A stretch of DNA of 64,000 nucleotides from Microthrix sp041394405. GTDB lineage: Bacteria > Actinomycetota > Acidimicrobiia > Acidimicrobiales > Microtrichaceae. A program made the position numbers and the translations under genes. This document shows, one piece after another, positions 43,103-53,095 of this stretch (its first letter is position 1; each line of letters opens with the position of its first letter). The notes beneath the pieces are model-generated. The model was not told the origin of the DNA, did not search any database, and saw only the letters and a list, made by a program, of their open reading frames with translations. The stretch covers positions 1-64,000 of the forward strand of contig JAWKIF010000017.1 of NCBI GenBank assembly GCA_041394405.1. The letters are read 5' to 3'.

Positions 43103-45487
43103 ATGGCGCCGCCACTCACGGCCGGGCGCTGGGCGCGGCTTGCTTCCACGGAATCGGCCACGACGAGGGAACGCTCGGCCTCGGATCTGGCGCTGGCCAT
43201 CTTCACGCTGGTACCGACGCTGCTGCTGGGACTCATCGCCGTTCCGGAGTCCGGCTTCGAGCGGGCACTCGCCGCGCTCGTCGCGGCGGTCCCCGGAGCG
43301 CTCGACGTGTTGTGGCGGTTCGGCCTCGCCGGGCTTGGCCTGTGGGCTTGCTCGATGTTGGCCGCCGCGGTGCTGCTGCGCCGGTGGTGGGTGTTGGCCG
43401 AGATCGCGCTGAGCGCCGCCATCGGCGTCGGCATGGCGGTGCTGACCTCACACCGGGTCAACGGCGGGTGGCCCAGCGTCGACCAGCTCGCCACCGGCGG
43501 CGCCGGCGGCGCCATCCCGCTGGCCCTCCTCGTCGTGGCCTCCTCCGCCTCCTCCGCCGCGGGGCCCTACCTGGCGAGACCCGTGCGCACGACCGGTCGG
43601 TGGAGTGCCTCGGTCGGTGCCGTTTGCGCCGTTCTCGTGGGTGCCACCACCCCCGTCGGCGGGTTGATCAGCGTGCTTCTCGGCGTTGGTGCAGCGGCGC
43701 TGGCACATCTCGCCCTCGGCACGTCGGCAGGACGTCCGACGGCGGGTGAGACGGCGACCGCCCTGCGATCCCTTGGCCTCGAGGTCGCCGAACTGGCAAC
43801 CTCGCCACGCCAGTCCTCCGGCGTCGTGGCGATGGAAGGCCTCGACGCAGACGGCGAGCGGGTGCGCATCAAGGTCTACGGGCGAGATGCGCGCGACACC
43901 CAGCTCCTCAACGCCATCTGGCGCCGAATCTGGTACAGCAACGACGCGTCGCTCTCGGGGAGCCGGGAACGGCAGGTCGAGCACGAGGCCTTCATCATGT
44001 TGCTGGCAGCGAACTTCGGGGTTGCGGTTCCCGCCGTGGCGGTGGCCGGGTTGACCCAACACGGCGACGCAGCGATCGCCGTGCGGGGCGCCGGGCGACC
44101 GTTGAGCGAGGTCGACTCGCTCGATCCGGCCGACACCGTTGCCCAACTGTGGTCGCTCGTGCACCGGCTCCACGACGCCAACATCGTCCACAACGAGTTG
44201 AACGCCGACGCGTTCGGCGCCGGCGGCGGAAGGGTCGTGTTGAGGGAGATGGCCACGGCCACCATGTCCACCGGCGACGAGGGACGCACCACCGACGTGG
44301 CCCAGCTCACCTGCATCACCGCCACGCTGCTCGGGGTCGAGGCCGCCGTCGAGGTCGCTGCCGACGAGCTTGGCCCAGCTGCGGTCGAGGCGATGCTGCC
44401 GTATCTCCAACGCCCGGCGCTCGGTCGAGAGCTCCGACGGAGCGTCAAGGACGCCGACATCGAGTTGGGAGACCTTCGCACGGCCCTGGCAGCACGGGCC
44501 GGCGTGGAACCGCCCGCTACCGCCAAGCTCCGACGGGTTTCGCCGAAGTCGCTCGCCACGGTCGGCCTGGTTGCGCTCGTCGCGTTCTCCCTCCTCAGCA
44601 CGTTCGGCAACATCGACCTGGCGGAGCTGGCCGACCTGATCTCCGGCATGTCGCCGGGCTGGGCGCTGGGCGCCCTCTGCGTGGCCCAGCTGGTGTTCAT
44701 CTCCCAGGCAGTCGCCGTCAGTGCTGCCGCTCCCAAGCGAGTCTCGCTCGGCCCACTGGCATTGCTGCAGGCCTCAGTGGCGTTCGTCGCGTTGGCGGTC
44801 CCCTCCACCGCAGGACGGCTGGCAATGAACGTTCGGTTCTTCCAGCGCCAGGGGATGACCGCTCCGACCGCCCTGTCCGTGGGGGCGGTCGATGGGTTCA
44901 GCGGGTTTCTTGTCCAGGTCTCGGTGCTGTTGTTGACCCTCGGCGTTGGGGTCGGACAGGTGAACCTGACCTTCGACGTCTCGCCGGATTCAAACCTGGG
45001 GTGGATTCCGGCCGCACTCGCAGTGCTGGCGGCGTTCACGGCCAGTGCGGCCGTCGTCGCCGTGGCGGTGCCCCGGCTCCGCAGCCGCATCGGCGATCGA
45101 GTCGGGCCGATGTTGGCCGAGGCCCGCTCAACGGTCAGCTCGCTGCGCTCCCCGGGGAACCTGGCGAGGCTCTTCGGAGGCAACTTCGCGAGCGAACTGA
45201 TCCTGGCAGCGACGCTCGGCCTGTCGCTGCATGCCTTCGGGTCAGGGGCCAACCTGGCGACGCTGCTGGTCATCTCCGTGGGTGCCGCGCTCTTCGGCGG
45301 CCTCATGCCGGTGCCGGGTGGCATCGGGGTGACGGAAGCCGCGCTGGCAACGGGCCTGGTGGCCGCCGGCATCGAGTCGTCAACTGCGACGGCCACCGCG
45401 CTGCTCTATCGTGCGACGACCTACTACCTTCCACCCGTGTGGGGCTTGCTGGCCATGCGCTGGCTTCAGCGGCACAGCTACCTCTGA
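43103..45487 (+). CDS. Membrane protein: N-terminal TM block, degenerate kinase domain, flippase/LPG-synthase-like TM domain
   Basis: The product has 794 residues from the ATG at 43103; the frame extends further upstream but is antisense to secE. About six N-terminal helices (30-205) are followed by a cytoplasmic domain resembling ABC1/RIO-type kinases: a possible ATP lysine in RIKVYG (K257), HEAFIMLLAA (Glu pairing), and a catalytic-loop relic LHDANIVHNELNADAF. HNEL replaces HGDL and REMATA replaces DFGxA, so it is probably a pseudokinase. From ~535 on, about eight helices form the UPF0104/MprF-flippase-like domain, with VPSTAGRLAMNVRFFQRQG and PVPGGIGVTEAALATGL, the family signature. A role in lipid or polyprenol-linked transport is likely; the substrate is unknown. 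Confidence 0.75.
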   Translation: MAPPLTAGRWARLASTESATTRERSASDLALAIFTLVPTLLLGLIAVPESGFERALAALVAAVPGALDVLWRFGLAGLGLWACSMLAAAVLLRRWWVLAEIALSAAIGVGMAVLTSHRVNGGWPSVDQLATGGAGGAIPLALLVVASSASSAAGPYLARPVRTTGRWSASVGAVCAVLVGATTPVGGLISVLLGVGAAALAHLALGTSAGRPTAGETATALRSLGLEVAELATSPRQSSGVVAMEGLDADGERVRIKVYGRDARDTQLLNAIWRRIWYSNDASLSGSRERQVEHEAFIMLLAANFGVAVPAVAVAGLTQHGDAAIAVRGAGRPLSEVDSLDPADTVAQLWSLVHRLHDANIVHNELNADAFGAGGGRVVLREMATATMSTGDEGRTTDVAQLTCITATLLGVEAAVEVAADELGPAAVEAMLPYLQRPALGRELRRSVKDADIELGDLRTALAARAGVEPPATAKLRRVSPKSLATVGLVALVAFSLLSTFGNIDLAELADLISGMSPGWALGALCVAQLVFISQAVAVSAAAPKRVSLGPLALLQASVAFVALAVPSTAGRLAMNVRFFQRQGMTAPTALSVGAVDGFSGFLVQVSVLLLTLGVGVGQVNLTFDVSPDSNLGWIPAALAVLAAFTASAAVVAVAVPRLRSRIGDRVGPMLAEARSTVSSLRSPGNLARLFGGNFASELILAATLGLSLHAFGSGANLATLLVISVGAALFGGLMPVPGGIGVTEAALATGLVAAGIESSTATATALLYRATTYYLPPVWGLLAMRWLQRHSYL

Positions 45488-45591
45488 CGGACCCAGACGC
45501 TGCGCAGGGCAAGGTAGGCACGGCGGCATCGGGCCAAGGTCGCCGGTGGCGTGACCTACCGTGCCGCCACCAGGCCAAGGGGGACCGCACC

Positions 45592-47523
45592 ATGCGCAAT
45601 CCACACGCAGGCACTCCGTTCACGACCTCCGACGAGGAGATCGCCGAAGCGCTCGCCGACGTCAGCATCCCCACCCTGGTGATGTCGCTCGTGCACATGT
45701 CCGGCGACCCCGAGCTGATTCGGGGCAGCCTTCGACCCGCCGGGCTCTTCCTCAACGAGGTGCAGGGATACCTGTCCGAGGAGGACCGGGCCGCCGTGCG
45801 GGCCCTGGCGCTGGACATCATCGCCGACTACCGCGACCGAGGGTGCCCGGAGCCCGAACCGATCTCGCCGGACCTGATGCGCGAGATGATGAGCTGGCTG
45901 GTGGCCGAGGAGGTACCCGAAGAGTACGTGCCCATGATGGCCGAGGAGCTTGGGCTGGATGGGGCCGATGCCCGCCGGGTGACCGCACCAACGGACGCGC
46001 GGGCCCGAGACGACTTCCCCGTGCTGGTCATCGGCTGCGGCCAGTCCGGCCTGCTGGCGGGCATCCGCCTGCAGGAAGCGGGTTTGCCGTTCACGATCGT
46101 CGAGAAGAACGCCGGGGTGGGCGGCACGTGGTGGGAGAACACCTATCCCGGTGCACGGGTGGACGTGGGCAACCACTTCTACTGCTACAGCTTCGAGCCC
46201 AGCGACCACTGGAGCGAGTTCTTCGCCCAGCAGGATGAGCTGCAGCGCTACTTCCAGGGGGTGATGGAGCGCCACGGCATCGACCGCCACGTGCGCTGGA
46301 ACACCGAGGTGCTCGGTGCCATCTGGGACGACGACGCCGCCACGTGGTCGGTCCGGGTGCGCAACCCCGGCGGAAGCGAGGACACCCTGGAGGCCCGGGC
46401 GATCATCTCGGCGGTCGGCCAACTGAACCGGCCGAGCATCCCCGACTTCCCGGGCCGCGACAGCTTCCGGGGCCCCTCGTTTCACACGGCCCGCTGGGAC
46501 CACGACCTGGATCTCACCGGCAAACGGGTGGCCATGATCGGCGCCGGGGCCAGCGGGTTCCAGATCGCGCCGGCCATCGCCGAGCAGGTAGCCCACCTGA
46601 CGATCTTCCAGCGGACGGCGCAGTGGATGTTCCCCAACGAGAACTACCACGAGGCCGTCGGCCCGGGAGTGCAGTGGGCCATGCGGCATCTCCCCTTCTA
46701 CGGACGCTGGTATCGCTTCCTGCTGCTGTGGCCTGGGTGCGACCAGGGCCTCGTCGCGGCTCGGGTCGACCCCGACTACGGCGGCGACCCCGCCGTGGCG
46801 GTGAGCGACACCAACGAGCTCGCCAGGGCCATGTTCACCGACTGGATCACTGAGCAGGTGGGCGACGACCCCGAACTGCTGGCCAAGGTGCTGCCGGACT
46901 ACCCGGCCACCGGCAAGCGCACCCTGCAGGACAACGGCTCGTGGCTGCGCACCCTGAGGCGCGACGACGTGGAGTTGGTCCGCACCGGCATCGATCACAT
47001 CGAGTCCGACGCCGTAGTGGACAGCGATGGCGTGCGCCACGAGGCCGACGTGATCATCTACGCCACTGGATTTCACGTGAATCGCGTGATGTGGCCGATG
47101 AGGATCACCGGCCGCGACGGGGTGGACCTGGCCACGATGTGGGGCGAGCGCCCGGCCGCCTACCTGGGGATCACCGTTCCGGGGTTTCCCAACCTGTTCT
47201 GCATGTACGGCCCCGGTACCAACCTGGCCCACGGCGGCAGCCTGATCTTCCACTCCGAGTGCCAGATGCGCTACATCAGCGGGTGCCTCGAGGCACTGGT
47301 CGAGGGCGGCCACCGCAGCATGGAACCGCTGCAGGAACGCTACGACGACTGGCACGAGCGCACCCAGGCCGAGATGGCCACCATGGTGTGGGCCCAACCC
47401 ACCGTGACCCATAGCTTCTACAAGAACGCCCACGGCGAGATTCACGGGCTGAGTCCGTGGCGCCTCGTCGACTATTGGTCCTGGACGCGCCAACCGGAGC
47501 TCTCCGACTTCCTGCTGCGCTGA
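45592..47523 (+). CDS. Flavin-containing Baeyer-Villiger-type monooxygenase
   Basis: The product has 643 residues. After an N-terminal ~135-residue extension, the FAD-binding Rossmann motif is VLVIGCGQSGLLAGIRLQEAGL, followed by NTYPGARVDVGNHFYCYSFEP. The Baeyer-Villiger fingerprint FxGxxxHxxxWD is present as FRGPSFHTARWDHD, and the NADPH motif as VAMIGAGASGFQIAPAIAE. IYATGFHVNRVMWP is the usual C-terminal ATG motif. This class inserts oxygen next to ketones of steroids or cyclic ketones, or oxidises alkylated substrates. The N-terminal extension (SIPTLVMSLVHMSGDPELIRGSL) is shared by a subset of actinobacterial BVMOs. Confidence 0.88.
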   Translation: MRNPHAGTPFTTSDEEIAEALADVSIPTLVMSLVHMSGDPELIRGSLRPAGLFLNEVQGYLSEEDRAAVRALALDIIADYRDRGCPEPEPISPDLMREMMSWLVAEEVPEEYVPMMAEELGLDGADARRVTAPTDARARDDFPVLVIGCGQSGLLAGIRLQEAGLPFTIVEKNAGVGGTWWENTYPGARVDVGNHFYCYSFEPSDHWSEFFAQQDELQRYFQGVMERHGIDRHVRWNTEVLGAIWDDDAATWSVRVRNPGGSEDTLEARAIISAVGQLNRPSIPDFPGRDSFRGPSFHTARWDHDLDLTGKRVAMIGAGASGFQIAPAIAEQVAHLTIFQRTAQWMFPNENYHEAVGPGVQWAMRHLPFYGRWYRFLLLWPGCDQGLVAARVDPDYGGDPAVAVSDTNELARAMFTDWITEQVGDDPELLAKVLPDYPATGKRTLQDNGSWLRTLRRDDVELVRTGIDHIESDAVVDSDGVRHEADVIIYATGFHVNRVMWPMRITGRDGVDLATMWGERPAAYLGITVPGFPNLFCMYGPGTNLAHGGSLIFHSECQMRYISGCLEALVEGGHRSMEPLQERYDDWHERTQAEMATMVWAQPTVTHSFYKNAHGEIHGLSPWRLVDYWSWTRQPELSDFLLR

Positions 47524-47709
47524 GGGCCGACGGCGCGCCCCGGCCGCCTCGGTCCCCGGGCCCCTCCCGTTCGCAACCCGCGATGGGCCAACGGCGGCCC
47601 ATCACCAACGACGACGCACTGGTTCGTCGCGCCCACTTGGCTCAAGTCCGGGCCCGTCCGTGTCGAGAAGCACCTCACAGCACGTGCCGAACGGAAGCTC
47701 CGTACTGAG

Positions 47710-49644
47710 ATGACAACCCCCATGCGCAGGCACAGGTTTTGGAGCCTGCTTGGCCCCTCGTTGGTTGGCCTTGCGGTCATGTGCACCGTCGCGTTTGCGC
47801 TGATCTCGGCCGGTCGGGTCGTCCACGAACGACAAGAGGCCAGCGAGGCAGGCGACCTGCAACTTGCCGCGCTACAAGTGGACACCGCCCATTCGTTGCA
47901 GCAGGCGGCGGAGCCGACCCCCGATGCAGGACTGGAGCAGGCCGTCGAGATCCTGCACGGCCACTCAGGCGATGCCCTCGACAGCCTCCCTGCGGTGGGC
48001 GCCGCACGAGCCGACGAGTTGCTCGATGAGATCGCCACCTGCGGGCTCATGCTGTTGGACGCCGGGGACTGCACCCTGCCGCAGCGCGATCACGAGGAGT
48101 TGCGGGCCCTCCTGGCCCAGGCCAGCTCGGCGACGCGCACCGCCGCCTCCGATGCGGAACGGCGAGGTCTCGTGGCGTCGCTCGGTGCCATCACGGCGAT
48201 CGGATTTGGCGGATGGCTGCTGGTTCGATCGCGAAACCAGGCCCGACGCGAGCGGGAAGCCGCAGCGGCGCAGGTGGAGGCCGGCCGGATCCTGGGCGAG
48301 GAACTCCAGCGCCAGGCCGCAGTCGATGCGCTGACCGGGCTCCCGAACCGTCGGGCCCTGGAACCCGCGCTGCGAGCCGGTCCGCCGGACGCGGCGGGCC
48401 GCGCGAGCTCCGATTCGGTGGCGCTGCTCATCCTCGACCTGGACGGCTTCAAGCAGACCAACGACACGCTTGGCCACCTGGCCGGGGACCACCTGCTGCG
48501 CGCCGTGGCGGAACGTCTGAGCGGGGTTCTGCACAGCGGAGAAACCCTGCTGCGGCTGGGAGGCGACGAATTCGCAGCGGTGCTGCCCGCTGTCTCCAGC
48601 GACGACGAGCCCCGCCAGCTGGCCGATCGGCTGCTCGCCGCCCTGGTCGAACCGTTCGAGGTCGGACCGCGCCTCGAACGGCTTCGCACCAGCATCGGCG
48701 CCGCCGTGGGCGATGCAGGCGTCACCTCGGAGGTGCTCCTGCGGCGGGCCGACATGGCGCTCTACGAGGCGAAGCGGGCGGGTGGGTCGATGATGCTCAC
48801 CTTCGAGCCCGAAATGGAGATTCGGGCCACGGCCGCCAGCACCATGAGTCGCGAGCTGCGCAACGCCGACTTCGATCGCGAGTTCAGCTTGGTCTTCCAG
48901 CCGATCGTCGATTCCGACAGCTGGGAGACGGTGAGCGTGGAGGCCCTGCTGCGGTGGACCAGCCCGTCGCTGGGCGTGGTGGGGCCCAACGAGTTCATCC
49001 AGGTGGCCGAGCAGTCGGGCGACATCTGCGCCATCGGCCGCTGGGTGCTGAGCACGGCGGTCGCCCAGCTGGCCGAGTGGGACGACGCCGGACTGTCCGA
49101 GGGCATCAGCCTGTCGCTCAACGTCTCCTCCCGGCAGTTCGAGGAGGATGGGTTCGTCGAGTCCTTCCTGTCCGTCGTCGCGTCCCATGGCGTGGACCCC
49201 CGCCGCCTGATCGTGGAGGTGACCGAGTCGGGGGTGATCGATCGGGGAAGCGACACGACGGCCCGCCTCCAGCAGCTCCGAGCCTCGGGGGTCCGCATCG
49301 CCATCGACGACTTCGGGTCCGGCTATTCCAATCTGGGCCAGATGCTGCGTCTTCCGCTGGACATCATCAAGATCGACCGGTCGCTGCTGCTCACCCTGGG
49401 GGCCATGAGAGAGGGGGCCGACGGCGCTGGGGAAGGGCCATGCGAGGTGATGCGGGCCATCGGTTCGATCGCCCAGGTGGTGGGCGCGCAGGTCATCTGT
49501 GAGGGCGTGGAGACCGACCGGCAGGCACGGTCCCTGCGGGATTCGGGCATCCAGTACTTGCAGGGGTACCTCACCGGCCGCCCCGAGCGACCCGAGGCCA
49601 TCGCCCGCCACCTACTGGCGACGCCCGTGCCGACGCCCGGCTAG
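47710..49644 (+). CDS. Membrane GGDEF-EAL protein (cyclic-di-GMP turnover)
   Basis: The product has 644 residues. Two membrane helices (LVGLAVMCTVAFALISAGR near 20-40 and LVASLGAITAIGFGGWLLV near 155-175) bracket a ~110-residue periplasmic-type sensor region. The GGDEF domain begins DALTGLPNRRALE and has an intact LGGDEFAAV; I see no RxxD I-site immediately before it. The EAL domain has VSVEALLRW, LIVEVTESGVI, AIDDFGSGYSNLGQM and ICEGVE, so metal and catalytic residues look complete. Both synthesis and hydrolysis are therefore possible. No obvious partner gene is adjacent. Confidence 0.92.
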   Translation: MTTPMRRHRFWSLLGPSLVGLAVMCTVAFALISAGRVVHERQEASEAGDLQLAALQVDTAHSLQQAAEPTPDAGLEQAVEILHGHSGDALDSLPAVGAARADELLDEIATCGLMLLDAGDCTLPQRDHEELRALLAQASSATRTAASDAERRGLVASLGAITAIGFGGWLLVRSRNQARREREAAAAQVEAGRILGEELQRQAAVDALTGLPNRRALEPALRAGPPDAAGRASSDSVALLILDLDGFKQTNDTLGHLAGDHLLRAVAERLSGVLHSGETLLRLGGDEFAAVLPAVSSDDEPRQLADRLLAALVEPFEVGPRLERLRTSIGAAVGDAGVTSEVLLRRADMALYEAKRAGGSMMLTFEPEMEIRATAASTMSRELRNADFDREFSLVFQPIVDSDSWETVSVEALLRWTSPSLGVVGPNEFIQVAEQSGDICAIGRWVLSTAVAQLAEWDDAGLSEGISLSLNVSSRQFEEDGFVESFLSVVASHGVDPRRLIVEVTESGVIDRGSDTTARLQQLRASGVRIAIDDFGSGYSNLGQMLRLPLDIIKIDRSLLLTLGAMREGADGAGEGPCEVMRAIGSIAQVVGAQVICEGVETDRQARSLRDSGIQYLQGYLTGRPERPEAIARHLLATPVPTPG

Positions 49645-49772
49645 GCCCGCAGCCACTCTGCGTGATGTTGCACGTGACAGCATCACACACAGCGGCTAGC
49701 TTCCCGCTCGGCGAGATTCCGGAGGCCGGCGGGGAGTGCACGTCGGCGCCCATCAACCTTGGAGGCGGATCC

Positions 49773-52205
49773 ATGAACGTGCGCAGGTTGCCATTGGCGG
49801 TCGTCGCGCTTGCCCTCGTACTGGCGGCGGCAATCGTGCCGTTCGCCCACGAGGCAGGCGCCCAGGGCGGGCCTCCCCCCACCCCAGCGGATGGTCTCAC
49901 CTGGTCGCCGGCCCTGGGCCAGGGCAGCGTGCTCAACCCCGCCGGCACCTACAACGTCGCCGTGGCCACCGGCGGCTCGGGGACCCGCAAGGTTGAGTTG
50001 GTGGCAGAACGCTCGCCGCTCGGCACCGCCGACTGGTCGCATCCGTCCAACCGCCAGCCGTACTTCAGCCAGATCGTGGTGACGTCGGGCGCCACGGCGA
50101 GCTTCACGATCGCGCCCGGTTCGTTTCAGGCCGGATACCAGTACCGGCTGCGCGCCCGGCAGTGGTTCGACGGCGACGGTGCCAACACATCGGCCTTCTC
50201 TGCGTGGAGCGCCATCGTCGGGGCGGCCCCCGGCGCCAAGCCCATCGCCCCCTACCCGCTGAGCCCCAAGGGTCAGCTCGGACAGTCCGGAATCATCCTC
50301 CGCACGGATGACTCGGCACTCCCCGGCTCGGGCGGGGCCCCCGTCAACTCCTACGTCTACGAGATCAAGACCGCCCACGATCCCTTCCAACCCGCCGACA
50401 CCGAGACCCGATGGACCGCAGTCGGCCCGGCGGCGGCGACGGGTGTGGCCGAGATGCCCGTCACGGACTGCCAGGCCATCCCGGGTTGCACCGGCAACGG
50501 GGTGTTTCCGGACAATCCCGGAGTGCAGTTCCGTTGGCGGGTGCGATCGACCGACACCTCCGGCGGGGTGAGCGAGTGGTCACGCTGGCGGTACTTCGAC
50601 ACGGCCAACCGTCAGGCGGAGTACTCCTTCATTCCCAACCGCGCCGGTTCCTACTTCGCCGGGCCTGACGGCGGCGACGAGATGTCCGGCCTGGTGGCCT
50701 CGCGCCAATACCCCGGGATCTACTGGGGTATTCGCGACGCCGGAGGCAACGAGGACCGCGCCGCGCTGTACGCCATGCGCATCGGCGACGACGGCCGCCT
50801 CGGGAACGTCGACGGGTACGTCACCAAGGAGATCCCGGTGTCCGGCGCCGAGAACATCGACTGGGAGAGCATCGTCGCCGACGACTCCGGCAACCTGTGG
50901 ATCGGCGACACCGGCGACTACTACCGAGATGACACCCCGGGGTTGCCGCCCGAGGCCGCCGCGGGCCAGTTTCACGACCGCAACAACACTGCGGCACCCG
51001 ACGTTCGTCTGTTCCGAGTTCCCGAGCCCAATCCCGAGGTCGCAGACACGGCGACCGTGACGAAGACGGCCTACTTCAGCTACCCCGACGGCCGCACCTA
51101 CGACGCCGAGGCCATGTTCTGGCTTGATGGCTACATCTTCCTCGTCACCAAGACCGCGCCGCAGCAGGTGTTCCGCTTCCCCGGGTACCTCTCGGGCTCC
51201 CAGGCCAACCTGCTCCGTCCCGTGGGCACCCTGGGCACCGCCCTCGATCCGGTCACCGACGCCACGGTCACCAACGACAACACCGCGCTGGCCCTCAGCA
51301 CCGACTCCAAGCGCGTGGTCGTCTACTCCGGGCAGCCCACCAACGCCGCCTCCAGCCGCGATTCCAAGTACATCGTGAGGGACCTGCTGGTGGAACAGGA
51401 CCCCACCTGGCACTACTACTACCGGGACGCCGCCGCGTTCGAGGCCGACGGCACGTTGGCCCAGGAGCGGCCCGATCCCGGCCCCGGCGGGCAGCTGCAA
51501 CAGACCACCATGCAGGTTGAGGGTGTGGCCTTCCAGCCAGGGTCCAACCGTCTGGCCATGGTGTCCGAGTTCGGCAAGCACGTCCTTTCGGTGCCGGCCA
51601 CCAGCCAGTACCGGAACTACGGATGGATGCAGCGGGTGGGCGACCAGGGCCCCATCGGCGGTGGCGGCACAGCCGGCAGTGTGCCCGCGCCCGGCACGCT
51701 GGTTGCCATGGGTTCCACCTGGAAGTTCCGGGACAGCGGCGTTCGCCCAAGCGGATTCGAGGGTCAGTCGTTCAACGACTCCACATGGGCTGCCGGTCCC
51801 GCCAAGCTCGGGGCCGGTGACGGCAACGAGGCAACCACCACCAACCTGTCGAACCCCGTCCACATGACCGATTACTTCCGCCACCGCTTCACGGTGACCA
51901 ACCCTTCCGTGGCCGCCTTCGACCTGGACATGGTCGTGGACGACGGCGCCGTGGTCTACATCAACGGCGTCGAGGTGGTGCGCCACAACATGGGGAGCGG
52001 TCCCGTCACCAACCTGACGGCCGCCAGCACCAGCATCTGGGGGGCGGCGGAGACCCAGGTCCATCAGTACCGGATCGCCAACGACGGCCTGCTGCACGCC
52101 GGCGAGAACCTCATCTCCGTCGAGGTGCACCAGAAGGACCTCGGGTCGAGCGACGTCGGCTTCGACCTATCGCTCACGGAGGCCGCAACCGTGTCGGCCA
52201 CCTGA
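49773..52205 (+). CDS. Large secreted protein with propeller-like and galactose-binding-like domains
   Basis: The product has 810 residues from the ATG at 49773, with GGAGGCGGATCC upstream, in preference to the frame beginning at 49662. The signal peptide is MNVRRLPLAVVALALVLAAAIVPFAHEAGA. Residues ~35-290 look like two fibronectin-type beta modules (YQYRLRARQWFDGDG, FRWRVRSTDTSGGVSEWSRWRYFDT). Residues ~300-640 contain beta-propeller-like segments (ESIVADDSGNLWIGDTGDYYRDD, FSYPDGRTYDAEAMFWLDGYIFLVTK). The C-terminal ~150 residues (WKFRDSG...FNDSTWAAGPAKLGAGDG...VVYINGVEVVRHNM) resemble a galactose-binding-like domain of extracellular enzymes. Function unknown. Confidence 0.75.
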   Translation: MNVRRLPLAVVALALVLAAAIVPFAHEAGAQGGPPPTPADGLTWSPALGQGSVLNPAGTYNVAVATGGSGTRKVELVAERSPLGTADWSHPSNRQPYFSQIVVTSGATASFTIAPGSFQAGYQYRLRARQWFDGDGANTSAFSAWSAIVGAAPGAKPIAPYPLSPKGQLGQSGIILRTDDSALPGSGGAPVNSYVYEIKTAHDPFQPADTETRWTAVGPAAATGVAEMPVTDCQAIPGCTGNGVFPDNPGVQFRWRVRSTDTSGGVSEWSRWRYFDTANRQAEYSFIPNRAGSYFAGPDGGDEMSGLVASRQYPGIYWGIRDAGGNEDRAALYAMRIGDDGRLGNVDGYVTKEIPVSGAENIDWESIVADDSGNLWIGDTGDYYRDDTPGLPPEAAAGQFHDRNNTAAPDVRLFRVPEPNPEVADTATVTKTAYFSYPDGRTYDAEAMFWLDGYIFLVTKTAPQQVFRFPGYLSGSQANLLRPVGTLGTALDPVTDATVTNDNTALALSTDSKRVVVYSGQPTNAASSRDSKYIVRDLLVEQDPTWHYYYRDAAAFEADGTLAQERPDPGPGGQLQQTTMQVEGVAFQPGSNRLAMVSEFGKHVLSVPATSQYRNYGWMQRVGDQGPIGGGGTAGSVPAPGTLVAMGSTWKFRDSGVRPSGFEGQSFNDSTWAAGPAKLGAGDGNEATTTNLSNPVHMTDYFRHRFTVTNPSVAAFDLDMVVDDGAVVYINGVEVVRHNMGSGPVTNLTAASTSIWGAAETQVHQYRIANDGLLHAGENLISVEVHQKDLGSSDVGFDLSLTEAATVSAT

Positions 52206-52316
52206 GCCGGCAGGCACGAGGCTGCCCCACCCATCCCGGCCGGGACGACCACAGTTGCCGCACCCGATTGCGGTGAGCCGTCCGCTGGCGACAACGGAGG
52301 GGTCTAGTCTCGGGGC

Positions 52317-53000
52317 CTGAGCGACCAGCAGCACGAACGATTCGAGGATCCCATCGACGGGACCGTATGGGATGTCGATGCGGGATTCCTGACATCGAAC
52401 TGGACCTGCATCTGGGGCAACGGCTGCAAGGGAATCCTGCCGACCGAGGCGGAACACCTGAACCAGGGTTGCTGCTCACACGGCGCTCGCTTCCTCGACG
52501 AAGAAGAGTCGATGAACATCGGAGCGTTGGCGATGTTCATCGAGCCGTCCGGGTTCCAGTTCCATGCCGAGGCCCACCAAGACGGCATCTACGCCGACGA
52601 CGCTCGCACCCTCATCCGGGTGGTCGACGGTGCCTGCATCTTTCACAACCGCCCGGGGTTTGAGGGTGGCGAGGGATGTGCGCTCCACCTCGCCGCACGC
52701 GACGCCGGGGAGTCGCCGACCGACTGGAAGCCATCGGTGTGTTGGCAGTTGCCGCTTCGCGTCGAGACCCGCGCCAACGGCTCGAAGATCCTCCGACACT
52801 GGGCGCGCAGCGACTGGGACGACGAGGACTTCACCATCGCGTGGGTGTGCACCGAAGAACCCGAACCCTTCGTCGGCGAGGAAACCGTGGTCCATTCCCT
52901 CGCCGAGGAGCTGACCGCCTTGGTCGGACCGGAGGTCTACGTCGAGATCAGGGACAGGCTCGGCCAGCAAGGGCCAGCACCTGCAGAAGGCGCCGGGTGA
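52317..53000 (+). CDS. Cys-rich hypothetical protein, probable CTG start
   Basis: Read from CTG at 52317, this frame gives 227 residues. The part before the first ATG (52512) looks genuine: DPIDGTVWDVDAGFLTSNWTCIWGNGCKG, then NQGCCSHGARF, with closely spaced Cys residues. An in-frame TAG lies just upstream and no ATG/GTG/TTG occurs before 52512, so either CTG is used or the start is annotated 65 residues short. Cys pattern C-x5-C...CC plus later CIFH and CALH suggests metal or Fe-S binding. I have the impression of similar actinobacterial proteins but cannot name a family. Confidence 0.6.
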   Translation: MSDQQHERFEDPIDGTVWDVDAGFLTSNWTCIWGNGCKGILPTEAEHLNQGCCSHGARFLDEEESMNIGALAMFIEPSGFQFHAEAHQDGIYADDARTLIRVVDGACIFHNRPGFEGGEGCALHLAARDAGESPTDWKPSVCWQLPLRVETRANGSKILRHWARSDWDDEDFTIAWVCTEEPEPFVGEETVVHSLAEELTALVGPEVYVEIRDRLGQQGPAPAEGAG

Positions 53001-53095
53001 AGTTGGAGCCGTGGATCACCTCGAGGGGCGCCGCGCCGGCCTCACGTTCGCCGACGGGAGCGTCCTCACGCCGCGGCCGGAGTCGTGGTCACTGC

